A stretch of 47,639 nt of DNA from Rhodobacteraceae bacterium CG17_big_fil_post_rev_8_21_14_2_50_65_11 (GTDB lineage: Bacteria > Pseudomonadota > Alphaproteobacteria > Rhodobacterales > Rhodobacteraceae): assembly GCA_002783145.1 (NCBI GenBank), contig PFEX01000137.1, forward strand, positions 1-47,639. The letters are read 5' to 3'. Both the position numbers and the translations under genes were made by a program. Below, in pieces: positions 18,322-27,598 of the stretch (positions are counted from its first letter, which is position 1; every line of letters starts with the position of its first letter). The notes under the pieces were generated by a model. That model saw nothing but the letters and a program-made list of their open reading frames with translations, searched no databases and was not told the origin of the DNA.

Positions 18322-18768
18322 CTATCCGTCGATGATGTTGCGCGGGCCGGCCCCACGGTTCCGCACGGCGTCGTCGGGGTTGTAGAGCGCGCAGCTTTTC
18401 AACGACAGGCAGCCGCAACCGATGCAGCCGTCCAGCTTGTTGCGGGTGCGCTCAAGCCGGTCGATCCGCGCATCCAGAACTGCCCTGAACCGTCGGCTGA
18501 TCCGTTCCCAGTCGGCCCTGGTCGGCGTGCGGCCCTCGGGCAGCTTTCGCATTTCCGCGCGGATCTCCGACAGGGAGAACCCCAGTTCCTGCGCGATCTT
18601 CACGAAACTGATGCGCCGGATGTCGGAGCGCCGGAACTGCCGCTGCCCGGCTTCGGTGCGGATCGGGTGCACCAACCCCTCGGCCTCGTAGTAGCGGATC
18701 GCGCTGACCGCGACGCCCGTACGCTTCGCGATCTTTCCGATCGGCAGCATGTCACCGGGGCGGCGCAT
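18322..18768 (-). CDS. soxR: Redox-sensitive transcriptional activator SoxR
   Basis: MerR-family [2Fe-2S] regulator activated by redox-cycling compounds or superoxide. The 148-residue product has the N-terminal winged helix (IGKIAKRTGVAVSAIRYYEAEGL), a coiled-coil dimerisation helix and the cluster-binding signature CIGCGCLSLKSC (CxxCxCx5C) near the C-terminus. The ORF track runs up to 18819, but that region contains the SoxR box, so ATG 18768 is preferred. It is divergent from a VOC-family gene and shares a SoxR-box promoter with it. As in many non-enteric bacteria, the E. coli target soxS is not seen here. Confidence 0.95.
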   Translation of the reverse strand: MRRPGDMLPIGKIAKRTGVAVSAIRYYEAEGLVHPIRTEAGQRQFRRSDIRRISFVKIAQELGFSLSEIRAEMRKLPEGRTPTRADWERISRRFRAVLDARIDRLERTRNKLDGCIGCGCLSLKSCALYNPDDAVRNRGAGPRNIIDG

Positions 18769-18779
18769 GAAGAAACCTC

Positions 18780-18810
18780 TTGAGCTAAAGTGAACTTGAG
18801 CAATTAGACC
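18780..18810 (+). promoter_or_regulatory. SoxR box within a 19-bp-spacer promoter for the VOC gene
   Basis: GCTAAAGTGAACTTGAGC (18784-18801) is an 18-bp near-perfect dyad (one mismatch between arms) and matches the E. coli SoxR box CCTCAAGTTAACTTGAGG at 14 of 18 positions. It sits in the spacer between TTGAGC (18780-18785) and TAGACC (18805-18810), which are 19 bp apart. That overlong spacer is the hallmark of MerR-type activated promoters. The promoter points to the VOC gene at 18848. Confidence 0.8.
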
Positions 18811-18847
18811 ATGGGTCATCGCGCCGAATCAAGCAAGGGAGTTTTCG

Positions 18848-19228
18848 ATGAGCGCCGGATTTCTGGAACACGTGAACATGACCGTCAGCGATCCCGACGA
18901 AATGGCGGGCCTTCTGGTCGACCTCTTTGGCTGGCACATCCGCTGGCAGGGCGAAGGCAAGGGCGGCGGCCGGTCGATCCACGTGGGCAACGACACCTCC
19001 TACGTGGTGGCCTATTCGCAGGGCGGGCAGATGAAGGCGTCCGACAGCTACCGCACGCCGGGCGGGCTGAACCATATCGGCGTGGTGGTGGAGGATCTCG
19101 ACGCGGTGGAGGCGAAGGTGAAGGCCGCGGGCTACACGCCGGTCAGCCATGCCGACTATGAGCCGGGGCGGCGGTTCTATTTCGATGGCCCCGACGATAT
19201 CGAGATCGAGGTGGTCAGCTACGCCTGA
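18848..19228 (+). CDS. VOC (glyoxalase/bleomycin-resistance fold) family protein
   Basis: Single-domain vicinal-oxygen-chelate protein of 126 residues. Two beta-alpha-beta-beta-beta modules are recognisable: EHVNMTVSDPDEMAGLLVDL at the start and GLNHIGVVVEDLDAVEAKV at mid-length. A C-terminal metal-ligand-like Glu lies in DDIEIEVVSYA. Members act as glyoxalases, dioxygenases or binding proteins that give resistance to redox-active antibiotics. The SoxR-box promoter directly upstream suggests a role in coping with redox-cycling compounds such as quinones or phenazines. That is inference; the substrate is unknown. Confidence 0.85.
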   Translation: MSAGFLEHVNMTVSDPDEMAGLLVDLFGWHIRWQGEGKGGGRSIHVGNDTSYVVAYSQGGQMKASDSYRTPGGLNHIGVVVEDLDAVEAKVKAAGYTPVSHADYEPGRRFYFDGPDDIEIEVVSYA

Positions 19229-19282
19229 CCCTTCGGTGGCGGGCCGCCCGGTGCTATTCTCCCGCGAACGGAGGCCCGCCCC

Positions 19283-19721
19283 GTGTCCAACGCCCCGAAC
19301 AAGACGCAGATCACCGCGACCGACCCCGCCGATTTCATCGCGGCCGTCGAGCACCCCACCCGCCGCGCCGATGCCGAGGCGCTGGACCAGCTGTTTCGAA
19401 AGGTCACCGGGTTCCTTCCGGCCGCGCATGTGGGGGCCGACCATCATCGGTTGCGGGCAATATCGCTACCGCTATGACAGCGGGCGCGAGGGCGATTTCC
19501 TTGCCACGGGGTTCAGCCCGCGCAAGGCGAACCTGTCGATCTACATCCTGCCGGGCTACGGCGATTTCGGAGCGATCCTTGATCGGCTGGGCAAGCACAG
19601 GACGGGCAAGTCCTGCCTCTATATCAACAAGCTCGCCGACATCGACACCGATGTGCTGGCGGAACTGATCCGGGCCGGGCTGGACGATCCGGGCCGACGG
19701 TGGACGATCACCCCGACCTGA
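19283..19721 (+). pseudogene. DUF1801-domain protein, disrupted by a frameshift
   Basis: Frame 2 encodes MSNAPNKTQITATDPADFI...LFRKVTGF (from 19283). The sequence then continues in frame 3 as PRMWGPTIIGCGQYRYRYDSG...LADIDTDVLAELIRAG, ending at 19721. Together these are the usual single DUF1801 (YdhG-like) domain of about 140 residues. The junction lies at about 19415-19425 (TTCCTTCCGGCCGCGC). Removing GCCG or one G there rejoins the frames as VTGF-x-P-RMWGP. It is either a true pseudogene or a base-calling error in a GC-rich stretch. The family's function is not established. Confidence 0.8.
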
Positions 19722-19727
19722 GCGGCC

Positions 19728-20135
19728 TTATTCCCACCACGGGTCGATCTCGGCGATATCGTCATCGGACCAGCCGAAATGATGGGCCAGTTCATGCACC
19801 AGCACGTGGCCGATCAGGTCGCCAAGCGGGATGTCACCGCGATCCGCCCATTCATCCAGGATCGGGCGGCGAAAGAGCCAGATCGCATCCGGCCCCAAGG
19901 GCTGATCAAGCACCGATTTCTCGGTCAGGGGGATGCCGTCGTAGAGCCCGGTCAATTCGAACGGGGTCTCGATCTCCATCTCGCGCAGCACCACATCGCT
20001 GGCGAAATCCTCGACCCGCAGCGCCACCTGCATGGCGGCCGCGCGATAGGGGTCGGGCAGGGCCAGCAGCGCCTGCTCCGCGAGGCGCTCGAACTCGGCA
20101 AGGTCGGGGGGAATGAAGAGGGCCCAGTCGGTCAT
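19728..20135 (-). CDS. Zincin-like metallopeptidase family protein
   Basis: 135-residue cytosolic protein of the small zinc-metallopeptidase-like family (formerly DUF1025). The HExxH motif is near the C-terminus, VLVHELAHHFGWSDDDI, with the acidic tail IDPWWE. The N-terminus FERLAEQALLALPDPYRAA and the central hydrophobic/acidic stretch fit the family's length of 120-140. It is convergent with the DUF1801 remnant, with only 6 bp between their stops. Peptidase activity is assumed from the motif only. Confidence 0.85.
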   Translation of the reverse strand: MTDWALFIPPDLAEFERLAEQALLALPDPYRAAAMQVALRVEDFASDVVLREMEIETPFELTGLYDGIPLTEKSVLDQPLGPDAIWLFRRPILDEWADRGDIPLGDLIGHVLVHELAHHFGWSDDDIAEIDPWWE

Positions 20136-20175
20136 GGCCCCCTTCTTGCGCTACACGGCGCGCCTTTGGAAGGGG

Positions 20176-21090
20176 TCAGGACATGAACTGGCCCTGTTCC
20201 GGCACCCAGGCAAAACCGTCGCCCTGGCTGTCGACGAAGCCGAGCGCCGGGAACGGCATGTGATAGCCGATTGCCGGGATGCGCTCTGCCGCGACCATGC
20301 CCAGAACGCGACGGCGGCTTTCGGCGGCCATCGCCTTGTCGGTATCGAAGAGCACCTCCCAGTCGGGGTGGGCCAGCGACCAGACCGGGTGGTTGGCCAG
20401 ATCCGCCATCAGCATCAGCCGCGCGCCCTCGCTTTCAAGGTGAAAGCCCAGATGCCCCGGCGTGTGGCCGTAGGCGGCGACCGAGGTGATGCCGCTTGCC
20501 ACGTCCTGATCCGGTTCGAGGAAGGTCATGTTGTCGGCCAGCGGGCGCACCCGTGCTTCGAACCCGCCATTGCCGGTTGCGGCCCAATGGTCGAACTCCA
20601 CCCGGCCGGCAACGTAGCGCGCATTGGGGAAGGTCACGCCCGCATCACCGGACAACCCGCCGATGTGGTCGGGATGCATATGCGTCAGCACCACGGTATC
20701 GACCTGATCGGGGCTGTAACCCGCCCCGGCCAGTGCGCCGGTGATGCCGGCAGGGTCGAGGCCGGTGTCGAACAGGATCAGCGCCGCCCCGGTGTTGACC
20801 ACGACGGGGGTGAAGAAGAACTGCGACACCTCGGTCGAGAGGTGGGCTGCGGCGCTGACCTCGGCGAATTCCTCGGCGCTGATGTTCATGCCGAAGATGC
20901 CTTGCGGATTGTCGCGCGGGGTGGTGCCGGCCAGAAGGATCGTCACCTCGAACGCGCCAAGACGAAATCGGCGATGCCGCGCGAAGGATGCGCCCATGGC
21001 GGGCGCCTCGGCCCGCGCGAAGCTCGCTGCGGAGGCCAGGAAGGGCGTCGCAAGCGAAAGTTTCATGAGGGTGCGTCGGTCGAGTGTCAT
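20176..21090 (-). CDS. Exported MBL-fold metallohydrolase
   Basis: Metallo-beta-lactamase-fold hydrolase of 304 residues with the zinc-binding motif HMHPDHIGG (HxHxDH, about residues 125-132). Further ligands are likely in GHTPGHLGFH (about 200) and MADLANH (about 220). An N-terminal LDRRTLMKLSLATPFLASAASFARA has an RR and hydrophobic core typical of Tat export, so the folded enzyme is probably periplasmic. The ORF track opens at 21387, but ATG 21090 gives the signal peptide directly. Relatives include quorum-quenching lactonases (AHL lactonase-like), as well as other esterases and hydrolases. Because this window also has a luxI, lactonase activity is a tempting but unsupported idea. Confidence 0.85.
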   Translation of the reverse strand: MTLDRRTLMKLSLATPFLASAASFARAEAPAMGASFARHRRFRLGAFEVTILLAGTTPRDNPQGIFGMNISAEEFAEVSAAAHLSTEVSQFFFTPVVVNTGAALILFDTGLDPAGITGALAGAGYSPDQVDTVVLTHMHPDHIGGLSGDAGVTFPNARYVAGRVEFDHWAATGNGGFEARVRPLADNMTFLEPDQDVASGITSVAAYGHTPGHLGFHLESEGARLMLMADLANHPVWSLAHPDWEVLFDTDKAMAAESRRRVLGMVAAERIPAIGYHMPFPALGFVDSQGDGFAWVPEQGQFMS

Positions 21091-21259
21091 CGGAATCTCC
21101 CTGTCCGGTCTGGTTGTGCCTGCTGACAGGTTAGCGCATCGCGGCGCCGTCGCGGCGTGGTTGACGGGATCGTGATCCGCCCGCTGTCGGCGCCGCCCCA
21201 TGGACAAACCGGCGCGCCTGTGAAACAGCATCGCCCGCACATGAAGGAGGCCGCGCCCC

Positions 21260-22582
21260 ATGACCGTCACCCGTTTCGCCCCGTCGCCCACCGGGTATCT
21301 GCATGTCGGGAACCTGCGCACCGCGCTGTTCAACTTCCTCATCGCCCGCAAGGCCGGGGGCAGCTTCATCCTGCGCCTCGACGACACCGACCCGGAGCGG
21401 TCGAAGCGCGAATATGCCGACCAGATCCAGCGCGATCTGGAATGGCTGGGCCTGACTTGGGACCGGATCGAGCGCCAGTCGGAGCGGCTTGACCGCTACG
21501 CCGCCGCCGCCGATGCGCTACGTGACCAGGGCCGGTTCTACGAGGCGTGGGAGACGCCAACGGAGCTTGATCTCAAGCGCAAGAAACAGATGAACATGGG
21601 CCAGCCGCCGGTCTATGACCGCGCCGCGCTGCACCTTTCGGATGACGAGAAAGCCGCGATGCGGGCCGAGCGCGGGCAGGGAGTCTGGCGCTTCAGGCTG
21701 GATCATGAGCGGATCGAGTGGCGGGATGGCATTCTCGGGCCGCTGTCGATCGACGCGGCCAGCGTGTCGGACCCGGTGCTGATCCGGCAGGACGGGCAGG
21801 TGCTTTACACGCTGGCCTCGGTCGTGGATGACACCGAGATGGGTGTCACACACGTGGTGCGCGGATCCGACCACGTGACCAATACCGCGACGCAGATCCA
21901 GATCATGCAGGCGCTTGGCCACGTGGCCCCGACCTTCGCGCATCATTCGCTGCTGACCGGCCCGCAGGGCGAGGCGCTGTCGAAACGGCTGGGCACGCTG
22001 GCGTTGAAGGATCTGCGTGAAAACGGGGTGGAGCCGATGGCGCTGCTGTCGCACATGGCGCGGATCGGGTCCTCGCAACCGGTGGAGCTGTGCGACACCC
22101 TCGACGATCTGGCCTCGGGCTTCGATCTGGATCATTTCGGCGCGGCGCCGACAAAGTTCGACGTGGATGACCTCTATCCCCTGACCGCGCGCTACCTGCA
22201 TGGCCAGCCGCTCTCGGCTGTGGCGGAGGATATCGCGGCGCTCGGTGTGCCGGATGATCTGGTAGAACCCTTCTGGACCGTCGCGCGCGACAACATCACC
22301 ACGCGGCACGACCTTGCCGGCTGGTGGCACCTGTTCCGCGACGGGGCCGAGCCGTTGGTGGCCGAGGAGGACCGCGATTTCGTGGCCGAAGCCTTCGCGC
22401 TGCTGCCCGACCCGCCTTATGGACCGGCCGCGTGGAAAGACTGGACCGGCGCGGTGAAAGAGGCGACCGGGCGCAAGGGAAAGGCGCTCTTCATGCCGCT
22501 TCGCAAGGCCGTCACCGGGCTGGAACGCGGGCCGGAAATGGCCGAGGTGATGCAGCTATTGCAGAAAAAGCCGACGCTCTGA
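21260..22582 (+). CDS. gltX: Glutamate--tRNA ligase
   Basis: Class I aminoacyl-tRNA synthetase charging tRNA-Glu (and, in organisms using the transamidation route, tRNA-Gln). The 440-residue product shows the HIGH-type motif in FAPSPTGYLHVGNLRTALF (about residues 6-24), DDTDPERS, and the KMSKS-type motif as ALSKRLG (about 240). A C-terminal anticodon-binding domain follows. Rhodobacterales commonly carry two gltX paralogues, so this may be one of a pair; the second is not in the window. SD AAGGAGG precedes the ATG. A MATE gene follows after about 100 bp. Confidence 0.93.
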   Translation: MTVTRFAPSPTGYLHVGNLRTALFNFLIARKAGGSFILRLDDTDPERSKREYADQIQRDLEWLGLTWDRIERQSERLDRYAAAADALRDQGRFYEAWETPTELDLKRKKQMNMGQPPVYDRAALHLSDDEKAAMRAERGQGVWRFRLDHERIEWRDGILGPLSIDAASVSDPVLIRQDGQVLYTLASVVDDTEMGVTHVVRGSDHVTNTATQIQIMQALGHVAPTFAHHSLLTGPQGEALSKRLGTLALKDLRENGVEPMALLSHMARIGSSQPVELCDTLDDLASGFDLDHFGAAPTKFDVDDLYPLTARYLHGQPLSAVAEDIAALGVPDDLVEPFWTVARDNITTRHDLAGWWHLFRDGAEPLVAEEDRDFVAEAFALLPDPPYGPAAWKDWTGAVKEATGRKGKALFMPLRKAVTGLERGPEMAEVMQLLQKKPTL

Positions 22583-22678
22583 CCCTGCCACGGGTGCAAC
22601 CCGACTGTGCGCCGATGGGGGTAGCCTTGCATCGGCGGTGCGCCACATAAAGGCGTCAGTCGGGAGGAGAAGGCAATC

Positions 22679-24070
22679 GTGGCGCAAGAACAGGCGAAAT
22701 TCCTCAGCGGCAATCTTTTCGGCCACATCACGGTGATGTCGCTGACCGCCTCGCTTGGGCTGATGGCGGTGTTTCTGGTCGATTTCGTCGACATGGTCTT
22801 CATCTCGATGCTGGGCAAGGCGGAACTGGCCGCGGCGGTGGGCTATGCCGGGGCGATCCTGTTCTTCACCTCGTCTTTCGGGATCGGCATGTCGATCGCG
22901 GCGGGGGCGCTTGTCGCGCGCTCGCTCGGTGCCGGGCGGCCGGATGAGGCGCGGATGCGGGCCACCACCGCGCTGGTCTATGGCTTCGGGTTCGGGGTGG
23001 TTTTCGCCGCAATCGTCTGGGCCAACCTCCACGGTCTGACCGGGCTTGTCGGGGCCAGCGGAGAGACGCAGGATCTTGCCGTGGGGTTCCTCAGGATCGT
23101 GATCCCGAGCGTGCCGCTTTTGTTGGTGGGCATGGTCGGCAGCGCCATCCTGCGCGCCCATGGCGCGGCGCGGCGGGCAATGTGGGTGACGATCACCGGC
23201 GGTATCGTGAACGCGGTGCTGGACCCGATCCTGATCTTCGGGCTTGACCTCGAACTGACCGGGGCAGCGCTGGCCAGCGTTGCCGCGCGGGTGGCGATCG
23301 CCGTTGCCGCGATCCTTCCGATCCTGCGCCACCACGGCGGCTTCGCGCGCCCTAGCATGGCAGATTTCGCCGAGGATTTCAGCCCCATATTCGCCCTCGC
23401 CGCGCCCGCGATCCTGACCCAGCTGGCGACGCCTGTGGGGCAGGCCTACGTGACGCGGGCGATGGCGGAGTTCGGGGAGGAGGCGGTGGCCGGCATGGCC
23501 ATCATCTCGCGCCTGACGCCGGTGGCTTTCGGGACGATCTTCGCGCTGTCGGGCGCGGTCGGGCCCATTATCGGGCAGAATTACGGGGCCGGGAACTTCG
23601 CCCGGGTGCGACGCGCCTATCTCGACGCGCTGGTGTTCACCGCGCTTGTGGTCGGGGTCGTGGCGCTGATCCTTTACGGGTTGCGAGGGCCGATCGCGGC
23701 GCTGTTCCAGGTCGAGGGCATATCGCGCGAGTTGCTTTACCTGTTCTGCGGCCCGCTGGCTCTGGCGTGGTTCTTCAACGGGATGATCTTTGTTTCCAAC
23801 GCCGGGTTCAACAATCTGGGACACCCGTTGCAATCCACCTGGATCAACTGGGGCCGGCACACGGCGGGCACGATTCCCTTCGTCATCCTGTTCGCCGGGT
23901 GGTTCGGCGCGGCGGGGGTTCTCATTGGGCAGGCGGTTGGCGGGGTGCTGTTCGGGCTGCTGTCAGCATGGCTGGCGATGCGGGTCATCGCGCGCAAGGA
24001 AACCCCGCTGGTGCGGGTGCCGTTCCAGCGCCAGGCGCGGCTGATGCAACTGTTCTTCAACCGCCGTTGA
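22679..24070 (+). CDS. MATE-family efflux transporter
   Basis: 463-residue inner-membrane protein with about 12 TM segments in two repeated six-helix halves, as expected for multidrug and toxic compound extrusion (Na+ or H+ antiport) proteins. Visible family features include VDFVDMVFISMLGKAELAAA in the first bundle, the central LILRAHGAARRAM-like loop (SAILRAHGAARRAM) and GAVGPIIGQNYGAGN in the second half. The start is GTG, preceded by a good GGGAGGAGA site. Substrates cannot be predicted. It is likely transcribed separately from gltX. Confidence 0.9.
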   Translation: MAQEQAKFLSGNLFGHITVMSLTASLGLMAVFLVDFVDMVFISMLGKAELAAAVGYAGAILFFTSSFGIGMSIAAGALVARSLGAGRPDEARMRATTALVYGFGFGVVFAAIVWANLHGLTGLVGASGETQDLAVGFLRIVIPSVPLLLVGMVGSAILRAHGAARRAMWVTITGGIVNAVLDPILIFGLDLELTGAALASVAARVAIAVAAILPILRHHGGFARPSMADFAEDFSPIFALAAPAILTQLATPVGQAYVTRAMAEFGEEAVAGMAIISRLTPVAFGTIFALSGAVGPIIGQNYGAGNFARVRRAYLDALVFTALVVGVVALILYGLRGPIAALFQVEGISRELLYLFCGPLALAWFFNGMIFVSNAGFNNLGHPLQSTWINWGRHTAGTIPFVILFAGWFGAAGVLIGQAVGGVLFGLLSAWLAMRVIARKETPLVRVPFQRQARLMQLFFNRR

Positions 24071-24389
24071 GGGGTGGACAGGGGGCTGGGCGACCGGTGC
24101 GCCCTGTCTGCAAGATCCGTGCGATGACGTCACCGGCGGCGATGCCGCGGCGCGCCCCGGGCCATGGATACCCGTTCGGGCGATCGGGACGCCGCCGGTT
24201 GGTCTGACCGGATCGCAGCGGTCCGACGGTCCCCGGAAAACAACACACTTGATGCGTGTGCATAAACGCGCCATCCTGAGCCGGTGTGGCAGGTCACGTC
24301 GGGAGTACCGGATCGGGAGAGAACCTGCGGCGCGCCGTCGACATTCATCATCAGCCAGAGCATGCGACCGCGTGCATGAGGTATCGAGC
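24071..24389. other. Intergenic region, no gene recognised
   Basis: About 320 bp between the MATE gene and the small membrane-protein gene. Short imperfect dyads occur around 24200-24240, and CACACTTGATGCGTGTGCATAA (24244-24265) contains a CACACnnnnGTGTG-like element. No convincing promoter, RNA gene or ORF could be supported; the ORFs in this stretch are GC-skewed shadows. Confidence 0.6.
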
Positions 24390-24869
24390 ATGAGCAAAGC
24401 GATCCCTGCACTGAATGCCCGAACCCTGGGGACGATGTTCGTCGCCGGGTTCTTCGCAACCGTCGCCTTCGACCTCTGGGGGCAGCTGATAAGCCCCGGA
24501 CTGGGGTTCGCCAACCTGTCGCCACATGGGCTTGCCAGAAGTCTGCTGGGCACTCTCGGGCTGCCTGCCGGTGATTTTGCGGGGTATTTCGTTCACTTTT
24601 ATCTTGTCGGGTTGATTGGCTACCCCTTGGGCTGGCTGTTCATTTTCCGGCCGCTCTGGGCCATGATCGACAGGCGCGACATGGGGTGGGTGATTGCCTC
24701 CGTGATCTACGGGCTCGGCCTATGGGTCTTTGCGATCGGTGGAATCACGGCGATTGCCGGGCTCCCGTTCTTCCTGAACTTCTCTGGGATCACCTGGGTC
24801 GCGCTGGTGGGGCATGTTCTTTACGGCGTGGTGGTGGCGGGGGTCAGTCGGGCAATCGACAAAAGCTGA
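24390..24869 (+). CDS. Hypothetical four-TM membrane protein
   Basis: 159-residue predicted inner-membrane protein with four hydrophobic segments (starting LGTMFVAGFFATVAFDLWG, YFVHFYLVGLIGYPLGWLF, VIASVIYGLGLWVFAIGGI and WVALVGHVLYGVVVAGV). ATG 24390 is preceded by GAGG at 8 nt; the longer ORF from 24249 has no support. Family not recognised. It sits alone between non-coding stretches, and no catalytic motif is evident. Confidence 0.7.
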   Translation: MSKAIPALNARTLGTMFVAGFFATVAFDLWGQLISPGLGFANLSPHGLARSLLGTLGLPAGDFAGYFVHFYLVGLIGYPLGWLFIFRPLWAMIDRRDMGWVIASVIYGLGLWVFAIGGITAIAGLPFFLNFSGITWVALVGHVLYGVVVAGVSRAIDKS

Positions 24870-25501
24870 CCCAGGTGCGCCGCCCGGCGCCACGACAGGC
24901 GGACCGAGAACCAGCGGATGCGACAACCGCGGCCGCCGGGCCGGGGCTGTGCGGTCTCGTCGCGCGGGGCGCGCCGATCAGGGCGGCGGCCCGTCTTACC
25001 CCCCGCTGAAGCGGGGGCCGCGTCGCGCCGCTTGGGGGTCTCCCCCAAACCCCGGAGGTATTTGGGCCAAGGTGAAAAGGGCCGTTCAGGGATCTGGCGC
25101 GCGGCCTTCGGGGTCTGTTTGCCCCCGGTGCCGCGCCGCCGCAAAGATGACGGCAAAGGTCGAGATCACGCCATCGAAGCTGTCGCCGGGGGCGCGGCCA
25201 CAGCGCCTGAACCGTGTGCGATATCGTGTCGGACAGGCCGAAGAGATCCCGTCATGGCCGGCGTCCGGTGCGCCCCACATCCGGGCTTCGGGGTTCAAGG
25301 TGTCGATGGTCATGGCGGTCTGTCCCGAACTCGATCCGGTCCTGCTGATCCGGAGGCAACGCTGGAGACACTGATCCGGATCTATCGCGGCGGCTGCGCT
25401 GCTGGTTCAACCCCGGCGGCGGGGCGACGGCGCCCGTGGCCGAGGCCGGACCCGCCGGTTGACCTGAACCGCCATGGCCGTCCGCGCGATGGCCGGTGGG
25501 C
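24870..25501. other. Long non-coding GC-rich stretch upstream of rplO
   Basis: About 630 bp without a recognisable gene. The ORFs listed here (for example 24918-25769 plus, 25086-25313 minus) are Arg/Pro/Gly-rich and look like high-GC shadows, and no family motif was found in any frame. The stretch contains the hairpin/repeat element at 25000-25078 and ends at the rplO promoter. It occupies the position where rpmD and the rest of the spc operon would be in many genomes. Confidence 0.6.
25000..25078 (+). repeat. Double hairpin plus GGAGGTATTTGGGCCAAGGTGAA motif (Rhodobacterales-type intergenic repeat)
   Basis: CCCCCGC-TGAA-GCGGGGG (25000-25017) and TTGGGGG-TCT-CCCCCAA (25032-25048) are consecutive perfect stems. 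They are followed by CCCCGGAGGTATTTGGGCCAAGGTGAAA. Motifs of the form GGnATTTGGnCCAAGnTGAA after GC-rich hairpins recur between genes in Rhodobacteraceae chromosomes. That is recollection, not a search. Only one copy was noticed in this window. Confidence 0.5.
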
Positions 25502-25530
25502 TTGCAAAGACGCCAACCCCGGTCTATACG
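25502..25530 (+). promoter_or_regulatory. Sigma70-like promoter for rplO-secY-adk
   Basis: TTGCAA (25502-25507) and TATACG (25525-25530) are separated by exactly 17 bp. The start point would be near 25537, giving a 5' UTR of about 90 nt before rplO. This supports independent transcription of this ribosomal-protein block. Confidence 0.65.
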
Positions 25531-25629
25531 CCGCCGATGGCCCGGCCTGGGGCCGGGACTTGCAACCAAGAAATGCCGTGTTTGGCCCCGTGATCGCTTC
25601 GGGGTCAGTTCCGGCGAAGGAGAAGCGAC

Positions 25630-26103
25630 ATGAAACTCAACGAACTGCGCGACAATCCGGGCGCGACGAAAAAGGCCAAGCGCATCGGCCGGGGCCCCGG
25701 TTCGGGCAAGGGCAAGACCGCCGGGCGCGGCATCAAGGGCCAGAATTCCCGGTCGGGCGTCGCCCATAACGGATTCGAAGGCGGCCAGATGCCGCTTTAC
25801 ATGCGGCTGCCCAAGCGCGGCTTTACCAAGCCGAACCGCAAGCAATTCGCGGTGGTCAACCTTGGCCTGATCCAGAAATTCGTGGACGAGGGCAAGTTGG
25901 ACGCCGGATCGACGATCACCGAGGATGCTCTGGTTGCCTCGGGCCTCGTGCGGCGCAAGCTTGACGGTGTTCGGGTGCTGGCCAAGGGCGAGGCTTCGAC
26001 CAAGCTGATGCTGGAGGTGACCGGCGCGTCGAAATCGGCCATCGAGGCCGTCGAGAAAGCCGGTGGCAGCCTGAAAACGGCGCAAGCGGCTGCGGCTGAA
26101 TAA
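25630..26103 (+). CDS. rplO: 50S ribosomal protein L15
   Basis: Structural protein of the large subunit, bound to 23S rRNA. The 157-residue product begins [20 protein letters not shown], with the typical Gly/Lys-rich extension [19 protein letters not shown] and then [27 protein letters not shown]. Length is normal for alphaproteobacteria. The SD GAAGGAGAAG is strong. It is the first gene of the block here; rpmD and the earlier spc genes are not upstream. Confidence 0.97.
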   Translation: MKLNELRDNPGATKKAKRIGRGPGSGKGKTAGRGIKGQNSRSGVAHNGFEGGQMPLYMRLPKRGFTKPNRKQFAVVNLGLIQKFVDEGKLDAGSTITEDALVASGLVRRKLDGVRVLAKGEASTKLMLEVTGASKSAIEAVEKAGGSLKTAQAAAAE

Positions 26104-26136
26104 CGCCGCTGCGGGGCTTCGGCCCGATCGGTGCTT

Positions 26137-26160
26137 GTGAGCGGTTGCCCAACCGCTTAC
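26137..26160 (+). other. Intercistronic hairpin between rplO and secY
   Basis: GTGAGCGGTT-GCCC-AACCGCTTAC forms a 10-bp stem with one G-U pair and a 4-nt loop. There is no U-tract. It is more likely an RNA processing or stability element than a terminator, given the operon continues to secY. Confidence 0.6.
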
Positions 26161-26230
26161 ATCGAAGCGAAGTTCCTCCCGCGCCGCGAGATCGAACCCG
26201 GTTTCGCGGTGCCGTCATGAAAGAGACGTT

Positions 26231-27594
<1,364 letters not shown>

Positions 27595-27598
<4 letters not shown>

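Noticed and set aside
24918-25769. 283-aa plus-strand ORF in the pre-rplO gap
   Set aside because: Arg/Pro/Gly-rich with no recognisable motif, runs through the rplO promoter and into rplO in another frame.
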